DNA from: Viola odorata
Lineage: Eukaryota; Streptophyta; Magnoliopsida; Malpighiales; Violaceae
Length of the DNA: 64,000 nt
Direction of reading: 5' to 3'
Assembly: GCA_963691705.1 (NCBI GenBank)
Contig: OY829545.1
Span: forward strand, 13,345,893 to 13,409,892
The notes under the pieces are model-generated. The model saw only the letters and a list, made by a program, of their open reading frames with translations, ran no database searches and was not told where the DNA came from. Shown piece by piece: positions 11,435 to 24,080 of this stretch. Made by a program: the position numbers and the translations under genes. Numbering within the stretch: position 1 is the first letter of the stretch; each line of letters begins with the position of its first letter.

Positions 11435-12949
11435 TATCCATTAATACTATTTATATTATTGGTGCATAATAATAAAAAATTCAGCGCCCCATTTGTATCG
11501 ATCATAAATCAATATATTTATATTATCTTCGTGTTTATTTAATTATTTAAATTATTTTTTGAAGTAATACAAATAATGTATTTAATTATTTAGTTTTAGG
11601 ATTTAAAAATTATAGAGAATTTTAAAGTCCTAGATAGGCCCATTGGAAACACTGGGAGCATGATTGGGCTTTAAGAAAACTAAACCCACGCACGATTCGA
11701 CACGCATCAAGACATTTATCCAATTTGTTCGTAAGACACCGGACAATCATCAAATCCAAAATGGTTGAATGACATTTTAGTCCCTTAATTTAATTTTTTT
11801 TAATTATTATTTGTTTTTTCTATTTTTCATCTGAGCCCGAAAGAAAGTTACAGTGTTTACAAGTGCAAAGCAAGTAGAGTGACTAGTGACTGGTTGATGA
11901 CAAGTGGGCAGGGCAAGTGGAGAACTAGAAAGAACCACTTGACATGTCTTTGGTTTTGTTGTAGATATGTCGGTGTTTCCCAAACGGCCTGTCAGTTGCC
12001 TTGCCACATTATCTTCTTCTTCACATATATTTTCCCTTTTTAAAAATAAATAAATAACTATGCTACCATAAATATATTTTGAGATGCATGTGGTCAAATA
12101 AGTCTATTTCTTATTTTCCTTTGACACTTATGGAAAGAAAGACGCGCCAAGGCTGCAATCTCGTATCAAAGGGTGTTTGGGCTTTTGCCATTGTTACATG
12201 ATATATACCAATTTCGGTCAAAATAACTATCTCGTTTGGTATTTTAGAATTTTATTTTTTATATACTTATATATATAATTACATATAAATTTACAAATAT
12301 TTAATACATTTATGATATATATTTTTTATATTAAGATGAGACGTACCGTCTATACGAGTTAGTATGACTGATATAGACCGAGATAGAAAACGAGATGATA
12401 CAACATATTTTCTACTGGGATAAAACATACCGACCGATATGATATGCGATTGATAGCATTGAAATGCACTCCTGAGTCGTAACAATAATAATAACTTCTC
12501 ATTCCTTCTTTATAATATTTTTTTTTTGTTATAGACTGTCAACCTATCAAATAATTCAGTCATTATATTAAGTGCCGACTAATTCAAATTCGAGTCAGGT
12601 AAAATTCTGAAAGACGTTTCATTTTTTTTTTATAAAACCCTTTAAACACCACCTCATAATAATAAACATTAGAAAAACTATCATTATATTCAATTAATAT
12701 GGCAACTAGTAAATGGTTCACCGCCTATTGCTTGATGCATAATTGGTCGGGGAGTTTTTTTTTAGAAAAGAAGAAGAAGTTGTAGTTGGTAACGTTTTTT
12801 TTTCCCTCTGATTATTCTAAAATAAAATAAACCCTAAATAAAACCTTTCATAAAAAAATATAAATATCATACTAATATATTACTAAAATAATAATAATAA
12901 TAATAAATAAATAATCTTGTCACCGCCGTTCCTCTCCACAATTTTGTTT
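11435..12949. other. AT-rich intergenic region before the AAA ATPase gene
   Basis: No gene is supported. The segment 12180-12480 carries motifs such as ACCGACCGATATGATATG that resemble those near 45.7-45.9 kb and may be decayed DNA-transposon sequence, but no ends were found. Simple AAT-rich runs occur around 12885-12915. Confidence 0.4.
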
Positions 12950-12957
12950 TATAAAAG
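12950..12957 (+). promoter_or_regulatory. Probable TATA box of the AAA ATPase gene
   Basis: TATAAAAG lies about 160 bases upstream of the ATG at 13111. Pyrimidine-rich leader sequence typical of plant 5' UTRs (about 13010-13100) follows it. Confidence 0.5.
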
Positions 12958-13110
12958 CAACCAAACGCACAGCAAAAGCCCGTTTTCATCTTTTTAATTT
13001 ATTCCAATATCTCCAACCATTTCTCCTCTTTCACAATCATTTCTCTCCCTCAACCGATACAAACAATCAAACCACCCCCAAAACGACCCTCTCTCTCAAC
13101 CAAAAACGAC

Positions 13111-16100
13111 ATGGTAGAAACCAGGCGCAGCTCCTCCAACGGCAACCCCAACAAACGCTCTCTCCCGACTTCCTCCCCTCGCCCTCTCCCTCCTAAACGA
13201 TCCAAGGTACCTTCCGTCTCTTCAGATTCTTTCGTCCCAACCCTTCTTTATTTGTCTTTTTCTGTCCTTTAATTTTTCTGCTCTTGTTATTTGATCGTCT
13301 CCTGCCAGTTGGCGACGGTGTCGGAGGTGTCATCATCGACCAACGATGCGTCTGTTGTGCCGCTGGTGGAAATTGCTACCCCGGTGAATGAATCCGGGCC
13401 CACCCCTCAAGAGCTGGAGCTGCAATCCTCTGATCTGCAGGCTAAGCAGGCGTCTGGTGGTTCTGATAAGCCTTCGGATGAGGCGGAAGGTGTGGAATTG
13501 GTGCCGGTGCAGTCTCAAGGTTCGATCTTGATTTATTTTTCATTGCATGCAATGTGAGAATATGAAAAAAGATTGTTTTTTATCAGGGTTTTTGTTTTCT
13601 GTGAGGTTTTGGGTTTGATTGGTGTTGGGTTTTAGGTGAAACTGTTACAGATGGAGAGAAATCCAAGGGGGTGAGTGCGTTGCTGAACAGGGGTAAGAAG
13701 AAGGCGGCCAAAGCGGCTAAATTGAATGCTAAAGTTGCATGGGGGAAGCTACTTTCTCAGTGCGCAAAGGTAGTAGATCGTGGAGCTTTTTGCTTTACTT
13801 AATTTCATGCTGTCTGGTTTGTATAAGCATAATTCTTTCTTGCTACTGCATGAATTTCTGTTTTAAAAAAATTCGCATCGGTTTCCCCAGTGTTTCAGAG
13901 CTTTCATCTCTTAGGTAGTTGATTTTAGTTTTTTTATGAGGAAAAGGATACTAATTGGTGTGGAGGTCTCATGTTTTATGAGTTCCACAGGCTGCCTTTT
14001 CATGTTCTGTCCTCGGGCTTAGCTAACCGGTTACTTTTTGCAGTTGCTTTTTATGGCTTTGCTTTACTTTGTGAGCTCTTGGCTATGCTTGCTTTCCCAT
14101 TTGGATCTGCATTATTCTTGAAGCTGGTTGCTTTTGAGCCTTATGCATGGTTATGATATTTGAGATTTTCTACCATGCTATTTGCATCTGCCAATGTGAG
14201 TGTCTTTAGGTGCTGTTTAAACAACCTCTTTTAGAACTTTCAAGGTTCAGTTATACCTGTGTTTAGTTCTATGGAACCTTTGAGGATAGGAATTAACTAT
14301 CCAACAGTTAAACAGTTCCAGGAGAGGCTGTCACTAATAAACTACCCTTTGTGTCTATGCAAGGTTGAGGAAAAGCTTCTATATGTGAGCTGGTATCTAC
14401 TGTTCGTGATTAGCATCACATTACATGTTAAGAGCATTCCTATTGTTGAGAACATATATTCTGCATAACGTTTCTGTTTGGGCAATTAGTGACAAATTGC
14501 TTGGACAGCGTCTTACAAGAGATTACTATTACCCTAGTGAGGCCTCATTCATTTGTGGATCACCTAGCACTTCCACAGATTGGTAGGATCCTTAATTGAT
14601 GCATGTCTTTGTGAGACTTCAGGTGCTGTCTAGTGAGGAGTCTAACCTTGCCGATTAAACATCACTTGTCTCATAGGGATGATTGGTTAAAATTTATGTT
14701 CACAGAACTCTGGAACTCCTTATATTAGTTCCAAGTTCATTTCTGTGTTCAACAAGGTTAGTGGTTATGATATGCTAGTTACAAGTTTTATCTGTACATG
14801 AGGTTAGGGAAATGTTCTTACTTGGATCGAGATAGATACTTGAGTTTCCACTATTCATTTGATGTTTTAAATGTGCTGACGTGTTTTTAACACGTGTAGG
14901 AAAGCTGATCCTATATGAAGCATGGAAACATGCTTATGAAATTAAAATTTAGAGCTCATTTCACCATGCCAGTGACATACTTGGATACGAATGAATGGAA
15001 TAGAAAGTGTAACCTTTTCATTTGCCTTTAAATTGTCTTTTTGTTGTACTTGACCACTGTAAGTATGATTAAAAAACTTGCTTTTCAATGATTTCTTCTG
15101 GTACAAAACTATTGATAGCTGTTAATGAGTTTAATGTTTCATTTGTTCTAGAACCCTCACTTGCCCATGTGTGGCACTCTTTTCACTGTTGGCCAAAGCC
15201 GCCAATGCAACTTATGTCTCAATGATCCATCCGTTAGCAGCATTTTATGCAAACTGAGGCACATAGAGGTATTCTTTGTAGAATGTTTAAATTTTGCTGC
15301 TTGTCTTTTCATTTCCATTTTGCTTTATTGTTGCCAACTTGTAATCATTTTCTTGTAGCGTGGTGGTGCATCTGTTGCCTTACTGGAAATCACTGGTGGA
15401 AAAGGAGCTGTCCAAGTAAATGGTAAACTGTACCAAAAGAACTCGAATTTAATATTGAGTGGAGGTGATGAAGTTGTTTTCAGTACATCTGGAAAACATG
15501 CTTATGTATCCTCTATTTTTTTGCTTCAAATGAAGCCTTTGGTAAAGTGTCTCTGTTTCAGTGTCTTGATTTTATCTATTGGTTAGAATTATTATCCTGT
15601 GTTAAATGTGATAAAATGCCTAGATCATGTTATTGCACTCAAACTTTCATCATCTCACTAAAGGATCCATGGGTTCCTTAATGGAAATATTAGATTTTTC
15701 AGCAGCTCACAAATGATAGCTTGGGAGCTCCGGGCATACCTTCTGTAAGCATCTTTGAGGCTCAGACTGCTCCTATAAAAGGTTTTCATATGGAGGCCAG
15801 ATCCCGTGATTCTTCAGCTTATACAGGAGCGTCAATATTAGCCTCTTTGTCTGACATTCTTAAACCTACTGCTAAGGCTGGTGAGGATGTGCAGCAAAAT
15901 GCTGAGATTTCTGCTCTACCATCTAACTGTGGGTCATTGGAAGAAAATATCCCAGAACTTGAATTGAAGGATAGCACAACCAATAATGAAACGTCTGGCA
16001 TCTCTTCGGGCGAGAAAACTGCAGCACCTTCTACTAATGCTGCTAATGAAAACCCTAATCTCGATAGCCTTGGTGCAGATGATTGTATGGATGCAGAAAT

Positions 16101-19100
16101 CGGAAAAGTTCCCCAGTCAAATTATGAATTAAGGCCACTTTTAAGGGTGCTTGCTGGGAGACCTTCTGACTTTGACTTAAGCAGCAGTATTTCAAAGATA
16201 CTTGAAGAGCGAAGGGAAATGAAAGAACTGCTCAAGGCTGTTGAATCTCCAGCAAACCTGATGTTAAGACAAAAATCATACAAGGACAGCTTACTACAGG
16301 GGATCCTAACTCCTGAAAACATTGAAGTTTCATTTGAAAAATTCCCTTATTATTTAAGGTGCATACTTCGCTGCGTCTTTTTTATTTATTCTAAAGTTGC
16401 ATGTCACAATTTCCTTAGAAATGAATTGTGGTTTTCAGTGTATAATTATCCATTGCATGTTCCTTGTTTGCTTTTCATTTCTTTAATCTTGTTTGTCTGT
16501 CAAAATTCATATTCTTTGCCCTTTGCCACTTAATTAGTTGTAGTGCTTTGAGTTGTGACATTTTTGGATTAACCTTTTCAGCGATACAACGAAGAAACTT
16601 TTGATAGGTGCTGCATTCGTTCATTTGAAGTGTGATAATAAAGTAGCAAAGTTTGCTTGCGATCTGCCTACCGTGTCTCCTCGTATATTACTATCTGGTC
16701 CTGCAGGTAGTGTATATATTATTTGTGCCTTCTAGTTTGTGTGTGTGTGTATTGGTATCTGATTCTGATGGATTTTTGTTACAGGTTCTGAAATATATCA
16801 GGAAACTTTGATAAAGGCACTTGCTAAGGACACTGGTGCTAGACTACTTATTGTTGATTCTCTTTTGTTGCCTGGTGTAAGTTTTTTTTCTATTTTGAAT
16901 TCCACGTTTCTTTCTTCTAGGGCATGTTTTATTTTTGGGGTTCTATTGATTGGGATTAATATTCAGTGTTCACTATCAAGTAAGATTATTCTTCTTTTCT
17001 TATATTTACAGTAGCTATAAAGTTCTGATGCCACGAATATTGGGAGTTATTGATTTCAGGAAAAATGCATTTGCTTTTTTTTACTCGTTATTATTGGGTG
17101 TGATGAGGGGTGGGATGGGATTGTCTTCTTTTGCCCAGTACCTGTGCAGACCTAACATAATGTTAACTTCTTTTGGAACTGTATAGGAGTTCATAGCTAG
17201 GTCTGGAAGTCAAATTGGACCAAACATCTTAAAAAATAGTTTGTAACATCATTATTGCATGCCACTACATATGGAGCTGTTTCCAAGACAGTTTGACCTC
17301 GTTTATTCTTAAGCTCTATAGCTTCTTCTTTTTATCTGGTTACTTGATTCTCCTTCTTCTGGTCTTCAATTTTCAGGGGTCTACCCCGAAAGAAGCAGAT
17401 TCAGTGAGAGAAAGTTCGAGGCCTGAGAGAGCATTATTTGCCAAACGGGCCATGCAGGCAGCGTTTACTCATAAGAAGCCGACTTCTAGTGTAGAGGCTG
17501 ACATCACTGGTGGCTCTGTAATTGGCTCCCGGTCTCCGCCGAAGCCTGAAATTTCTACTGCGTCATCCAAAAACTACACATTTAAAACAGGTATCTCTTA
17601 CTTCCTTCAATTGTTTCCTGTGTTCTATAAGGTTTCTTATTACCTTCAAGTTTTTTGTGCTTGCTTTATGCTTCGTAGAGCTTAAGTTCTCTTTGGTGTC
17701 TGACTTCTTGATTTTGAAATTGCAGGTGACAGAGTAAAGTATGTGGGTAGCCCCCTGCCTAATGGAATTCCTGCTCTGCCGCCTGTTATAAAGTATTCTC
17801 CTTTTTTTTTCTCTTGAAGCCTTATTTTTTATTATCTCGGACTAGTGGTCTAATTTTATGGCTGCGGTTATCCCCATGAATTTGGGTTTAATTATTTGCT
17901 GAATGGAATAGCAAGTCAATCTAAGCTTCTAGAGCTTTGTGCCATGACACAGCGCATCTATGACCATTCTTTTATACATCAAATTTGAGAAAAAATCACT
18001 ATTCTTGTGACAGTACTTCCACTTAGGTTCAGTTCTAATTATATTTTTTCAATTTGTTTCTTTAATTGTGAGAAGGGGTCCGACTGTTGGCTTTCGTGGC
18101 AAGGTTGTCCTGGCTTTTGAAGGGAATGAAGCCTCTAAAATCGGGGTTAGATTTGACAAGTCCATCCCAGACGGTACTGATCTTGGCGGTCATTGTGAAG
18201 GCGATCATGGCTTCTTTTGTGCTGGTGATTTTAAATACCCGCACCATTCTTTTATTTATTTGGTGCTTCTTCACAGCCTTCATTTATTTTGTTGGTGATT
18301 GTTTGTCACCTTTTCACTTCGCAGCTAACTCACTTCGCTTGGATACTTCTGGAGGGGAAGATGCTGACAGGCTTGCTATTAATGCACTCTTTGATGTACT
18401 TCCAACTTTCTGACTTGGTCTGAAAACTGTGTTCCTCTCATTTTATTCTGAGTTGAATTTCTCATCTTACTAGGTCGCTTCAAATGAAAGTAAATGCAGT
18501 CCCCTAATATTGTTTGTGAAAGAGATGGAGAAGTCCATGGTGGGGAATCAAGATGCATATGCCACCTTAAAGAGCAAGCTTGAGAATTTGCCTGACAAGG
18601 TGATTGTAATTGGCTCCCATACACAGATGGACAGTCGTAAAGAGAAGGTAAGCTACCAATGGTATCGTCTCTTTGTTTCTCCTCATGGAAATACCTTTAT
18701 CCTGACATATACTTTGTTATTTGTCTTTTCAGTCTCATCCTGGCGGCCTTTTATTCACCAAGTTTGGAAGTAACCATACTGCTTTACTTGATCTTGCTTT
18801 TCCGGTATGCAAGGTGCTCCTTCATGGTTTTTTTCTTTTAATTGTACCTTTAGCTTCCTTCATTCTATAGGTAAATTGTCTAAAAATAGGTAGATGCCCC
18901 CCTGATTATACAGCTTTCTTCTCAATGGTATATGTTCAGATACTCAGTGGCACTTAATTACGTAGATGGACTGTTTCATGAAGTTAAAACTTTCTTCACA
19001 AGGATTTATCTTTTTCTTTTCTATTCCTTCCTTGTTTATAGAATATCCATCTAGTTACTACTTAAACCTTTGTTGTATTTTACTCCTGAATATTACATTA

Positions 19101-22100
19101 TTCTGATGATCCGCTTGAGTTGTGATTGTGTGCGCTTCTGATTTTAAATGTAAAGTTCATTCATGACACAGTGTGATCTTGAACTCCTCTTACCACATGG
19201 ACTTTGTCATGGTAGTTTCTAGCATCATTGATGTTAAGACCAGCTCCCTCAATTATAGAAATGATGCAAATTACTTTGTGTTCAGGATAACTTTGGTAGA
19301 CTGCATGATAGAAATAAAGAAACGCCAAAAACAATGAAGCAGCTTTCGCGACTCTTCCCGAACAAAGTGTCAATACAGCTACCTCAGGTTTGAGACTGGA
19401 TGTGGTTTATAACGCATTTCAGCTTGATTTTTCATTCTAATGCTCTAAGCTACATTTTCGGTGTTCTGGCAGGATGAAGCTTTGCTCTTGGAGTGGAAGC
19501 AACAGTTGGAGCACGATATCGAAACGCTTAAAGCACAAGCAAACATCCTTAGCATTCAATCAGTAAGCATAATGTTACCCTAGTTCTTGCATAGTTGCCT
19601 TTAATATTTATTTTTACATACTGATTAATGATGGGACTCTCTATAAAGTGCTTCCTCTGGTAACGTGAAGTGGCTGGCAATTTTTGTAGCTAAAGCTGTT
19701 TATACGATGGAAGTATTATCTTTATTTGTTGTTCTCAAAGGCACCCTGCAGATGCATACATCGCTGTGTCAAATTAATGTCTAGATCTTCATAGTGGTGT
19801 AGTTTCTCTGCATTAATATATTGTCGGTTATTCATGTCTGGCTGGAAGTTTTTGCTTAGTCTTATGCTTTTTTCTACCTTTTCTCTCTTACCTCTGTTCT
19901 GTTATAAGTTGTCGTTGCTAAATTAGAGGAACCTTTTTTCCACCTGTTCACTCTTACCTCTGTTCTGTTATTAGTTGTCATTGCTAAATTAGAGGAACCT
20001 TTTTTTTATATTAAGTAATTTGGATCTAACGAACTACCTTATGCATTTAGGTTCTGAATCGGGTTGGATTGCAGTGTCCTGATCTTGAGACTCTGTGTGT
20101 TAAAGATCAATCCCTTACTACTGAAAGTCAGTGTTCTCGGACTCAAGTCTTGTATTGTTTTTTTTTTTTTTGTCGGAATCAATGTTTACTCTTGGAACCA
20201 GTATGTTTCTAATGTATTTTTCTTTCTACGGGATAGGTGTTGAGAAAATAGTGGGCTGGGCTTTAAGTCACCACTTCATGCATTGTTCAGAAGGCTCTGT
20301 TAAAGATTCTAAACTTGTGATTTCAACTGAAAGGTTATTTCTCTTTTCTCCATATTGGTTTATTAATGATCATCAGAAGTTGATCCCACTTTTCTCATGG
20401 TGCATCCTTGCATTTTTCATGTTGTAGTATTAAGTATGGATTGAGCATTCTTCAAGGTGTACAAAGTGAAAGCAAGAGCTTAAAAAAATCTCTCAAGGTA
20501 ATGTCTATGACATATGGGTATCGCACTTTGCTGAATATGGCAAATGCTTCCCTCCTGGTTATTATGATGCATAAGAAATGTAACTTGAAAGAGTTTTCAG
20601 GATGTGGTCACTGAGAATGAATTTGAGAAGAAACTCCTAGCTGATGTTATTCCGCCCACTGACATTGGTGTCACCTTTGATGATATTGGAGCCTTAGAGA
20701 ATGTCAAAGATACATTGAAGGAATTGGTGATGCTTCCCCTTCAAAGGCCTGAGTTGTTTGGCAAAGGACAGCTTACGAAGGTCACTTGCAATTTTTGTTC
20801 TTGTGTTTTTATTTTTGTCCTGTTCCTGGCTCGTAGTATGTATTGAAATTTTTACTCATTTTATCCAGCCATGTAAAGGGATATTGCTCTTTGGGCCTCC
20901 TGGTACTGGAAAAACTATGCTCGCAAAGGCAGTTGCAACTGAGGCTGGTGCAAACTTTATAAATATATCCATGTCCAGCATCACGTCAAAGGTATTTGAT
21001 TATAGTGCTTGTTATGCACTTTCTGGTCTTCCTTGTTTTGTGAGATCAAACATGACTGTTGATGTATAGGGCGTTCACTAAAATGTCACATTTTGTGCGT
21101 CTTTGCAGTGGTTTGGTGAAGGTGAAAAGTATGTCAAAGCAGTATTCTCTTTGGCTAGTAAGATTGCTCCCAGTGTTATCTTCGTTGATGAGGTTGGTTA
21201 ATTCCTCTCCATCATGTCTATTCTGGTTGTATGCTCTAATGCATCCCTATCCTACTTGCTTACTCTTACTCATGCATGCACCAATTTTTATTCTTGATCT
21301 GTTTTTTGTTTTTTATTCTTTCTTTAAGCCATTTGATTTTTTTCCCTTGCTCTGCTTCTGGCTTTAGGTGGATAGCATGTTGGGAAGACGTGAAAATCCA
21401 GGGGAGCATGAAGCTATGCGTAAAATGAAGAACGAATTCATGGTGAATTGGGATGGACTACGTACCAAGGATAAAGAAAGAGTTTTAGTACTTGCTGCTA
21501 CAAATCGTCCTTTTGATCTTGATGAAGCTGTTATTAGGAGGCTTCCCCGAAGGTGCATCTCATGTTTGGTCTAGATTCCTTTTCTTTGGGTGTTGAGCGA
21601 AGGGTCCTTAATTTTATTGCATGTCTTGCAGATTGATGGTCAACTTGCCTGACGCACCAAACAGAGAAAAAATTATCAGGGTCATTCTGGCCAAAGAGGA
21701 ACTGGCTCAGGATGTAGATTTGGAAGCAGTTGCAAGTATGACCGATGGCTATTCCGGAAGTGATCTAAAGGTTGGTCGTGGATGCTCTTTTTCCCTGCCC
21801 CTACCTACTACCATGAACCCTCACTTATCTTTCTTTTTTTCCTGTTTCAGAATCTGTGTGTGACTGCAGCACATTGTCCCATACGAGAAATATTGGAAAA
21901 GGAAAAGAAGGTTAGTTTGATATTGCTATTAGCATAATATCACTGTACTTTACCATCCCTACTAAGAGATGAAACTCATTTATCTCACTCGTTCCTAGAT
22001 TATTACTGCTATGGATTTTTGTACGATTTCATTTTTCCCCTTCTGGTGGTCCTTATGCTGGCATTGCCTGTTAAGTTAATTTCATACTTCTCCTGAAGTT

Positions 22101-23081
22101 ATTAGTGAGCCAAGAATAGTTTATTGGCATCTACATTGGATATGCCATATGCTGGTTGGCGTAGTCTGCTGTTGTATGGAAATCATGATTCATATCATTA
22201 TTCATTGGGATGACCTTTTTTGGTTGTAATAACGCATTTACCTTGTTTTGTTGGGCGTGGCTGTTGCATTTGGGATCTTCCTTGGGGCTTTAATTGATTG
22301 TACTCTTGGTGATTTCTAAATGAAACGAGTCCTGGTTTGACATCATCATCTTTATTGTCTTCTGTTTGTCAAATTTCAGGAGAGAGCCTTGGCATTGGCT
22401 GAGAACAAAGCTTTACCTACATTGTATAACAGTGGTGATATCCGCTCGCTTAAGATGGAGGATTTTAGATATGCCCATGAGCAGGTATGAAGCTTTTAAA
22501 CTTGTTATGACTGCCGACCTAGCAGGAAGGATGAAGTTTTTAATTTCAAATTACGAGATCTCTTTTCTATTTTTTCATTTATTTCATTTGGATGCTTTGG
22601 CCTGGTAACCTGGAATTTTGAGTCATGTCGTTTTTTGTTTCTCGGCATGATATCATACTTTCAGCTCCATTAGGTTGCTTGTTTTTCCCCCAAGTAATTT
22701 TGCAACCTGTTAAATCTGGTTTTTATGCATGCTTTTGTTCATAACTGTACATCAGTGCTTTCCAATGCATGGTTAGACGTCTAAAAACTGAATCATCTGC
22801 CTTCAGTTCTGTCATAATTGTTTAAACTTTGCTGGAAAATAATGGCTTAGGCCCAAGAGTTGTGTGTAGTTGATTTGCATGCATCTTTGAACAAGTTTTT
22901 ACCAACACCGTCCTGTTCAGATCCACTCGAATGCTTATCTGTTGTCTTAATCCCTGGATTGTTTTAGGTTTGTGCAAGTGTGTCGTCGGAGTCGACAAAT
23001 ATGAATGAACTTCTCCAATGGAATGACCTGTATGGGGAAGGTGGATCGAGGAAGAAGAAATCGCTCAGCTACTTCATGTAG
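13111..23081 (+). CDS. FHA domain + AAA ATPase (MSP1/spastin-type meiotic clade)
   Basis: 27 exons join cleanly into 1253 residues: 13111-13206, 13309-13519, 13636-13769, 15152-15268, 15359-15505, 15694-16358, 16582-16706, 16785-16876, 17377-17590, 17726-17792, 18073-18224, 18325-18395, 18474-18647, 18733-18804, 19286-19387, 19473-19562, 20051-20126, 20237-20333, 20428-20497, 20601-20780, 20869-20991, 21109-21192, 21368-21552, 21632-21770, 21851-21910, 22380-22484, 22968-23081. The N-terminus is basic and disordered (MVETRRSSS, then a Lys-rich stretch), followed by an FHA domain from about residue 148 ([16 protein letters not shown]). The C-terminal AAA module has Walker A GPPGTGKT (about 993-1000), Walker B VIFVDE (about 1048-1053), [16 protein letters not shown] and a Vps4-like tail ending KKKSLSYFM. 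It matches Arabidopsis AT4G02480/AT1G02890 in length and sequence as I recall them. AAA proteins remodel protein complexes using ATP. The substrate is unknown; FHA suggests phosphothreonine recognition. No splice or frame defect was seen. Confidence 0.93.
19885..20007. repeat. Two-copy tandem repeat in an intron of the AAA gene
   Basis: The segment starting CTCTTACCTCTGTTCTGTTA at 19885 recurs at 19951 (period 66), including TTGCTAAATTAGAGGAACC, with few differences. It lies between coding exons 16 and 17 and appears to be a recent local duplication. Confidence 0.8.
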
Positions 23082-24080
23082 AGGAGAAAGTTTCGCGAAT
23101 GTATAGCATTTCTTTAGTTCATTCTTGGGCACCTCAAAGTGGTGCCCTAGACTGGAGGCCGGTATTTGTGGGAATTTCCTCTGCTTGCAGGTCCTAAGTT
23201 CCTAAGTTCCTAACCCCCACCCACCCCATTGTGTATCATACATAGGTTTGTCAGTTTGGTTATATCCTCTATTAGGTAACTCCTAAAAATGTTCTCTTTA
23301 TGATGTAGGTAAAATTAGACTAAAAGCTGCGTTTCTTTCTTTATTGTTTTGCTCGGTTTGTCTCGGTTGATTTAATTTATTAACCCCAAGGTTGCGGCCT
23401 GTAAATAATATTTTTTGGTTAATGGAATAAGTTACCTGTTAACTCTTTTAATTTTAACCTGTTTTTATTTGCGCTTCTAGTACTAGAACTTGAACTGTAA
23501 TGCTTCAAAATGGTCCTAGTGTTTTTGTATTAAGGTATTTTTAGTTCTGAAATTAAACATTTCATTTAACTTGAAGACTTGTTCGAACTACAAATATTCT
23601 TAAGTTTGTTGGGTCTTACTTCATACACAAGAAATCTAAGATCAGACCTGTGCATTCTTACTTGGAGGGTGAGAAAATTTTAAAAATAAATTATAAAGAG
23701 ATTTTTTTTTTGTGTGTGCAATTAGCTACCAATATTGCCAAAGATTGGGGTTACTTTGGCTTGTGTATTTCGATTGTCATTTTTTTTTCATTTCATCCTT
23801 TAATAATTGTCGTCAAACATGAAGTATTTAGGTTGGGCGAGGAAAAGAGGTGCTGGTGGCACAGTCCAAATAACTCAATTTTAAATAACATTTAAATAAC
23901 AAAGCAAGTCCCTAACGTGGTGCAATTGACTTCAACATTACATCTGGAAGAAATACAAAACACTTATTCCATATATAATCAGATATATGAACATAACGAA
24001 TTAACTGCTGTGCACTTTCTTCTGTAAGGTCTCATTGTAGCAGCAGCAACACATTTTAGAAAGCTGATCTAACTGGGTAC
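23082..24080. other. Convergent intergenic region (AAA ATPase and TPK 3' flanks)
   Basis: This holds the 3' UTR of the AAA gene and then AT-rich DNA. The 81-codon frame at 23650-23895 is not recognised. No separate gene is supported. Confidence 0.5.
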
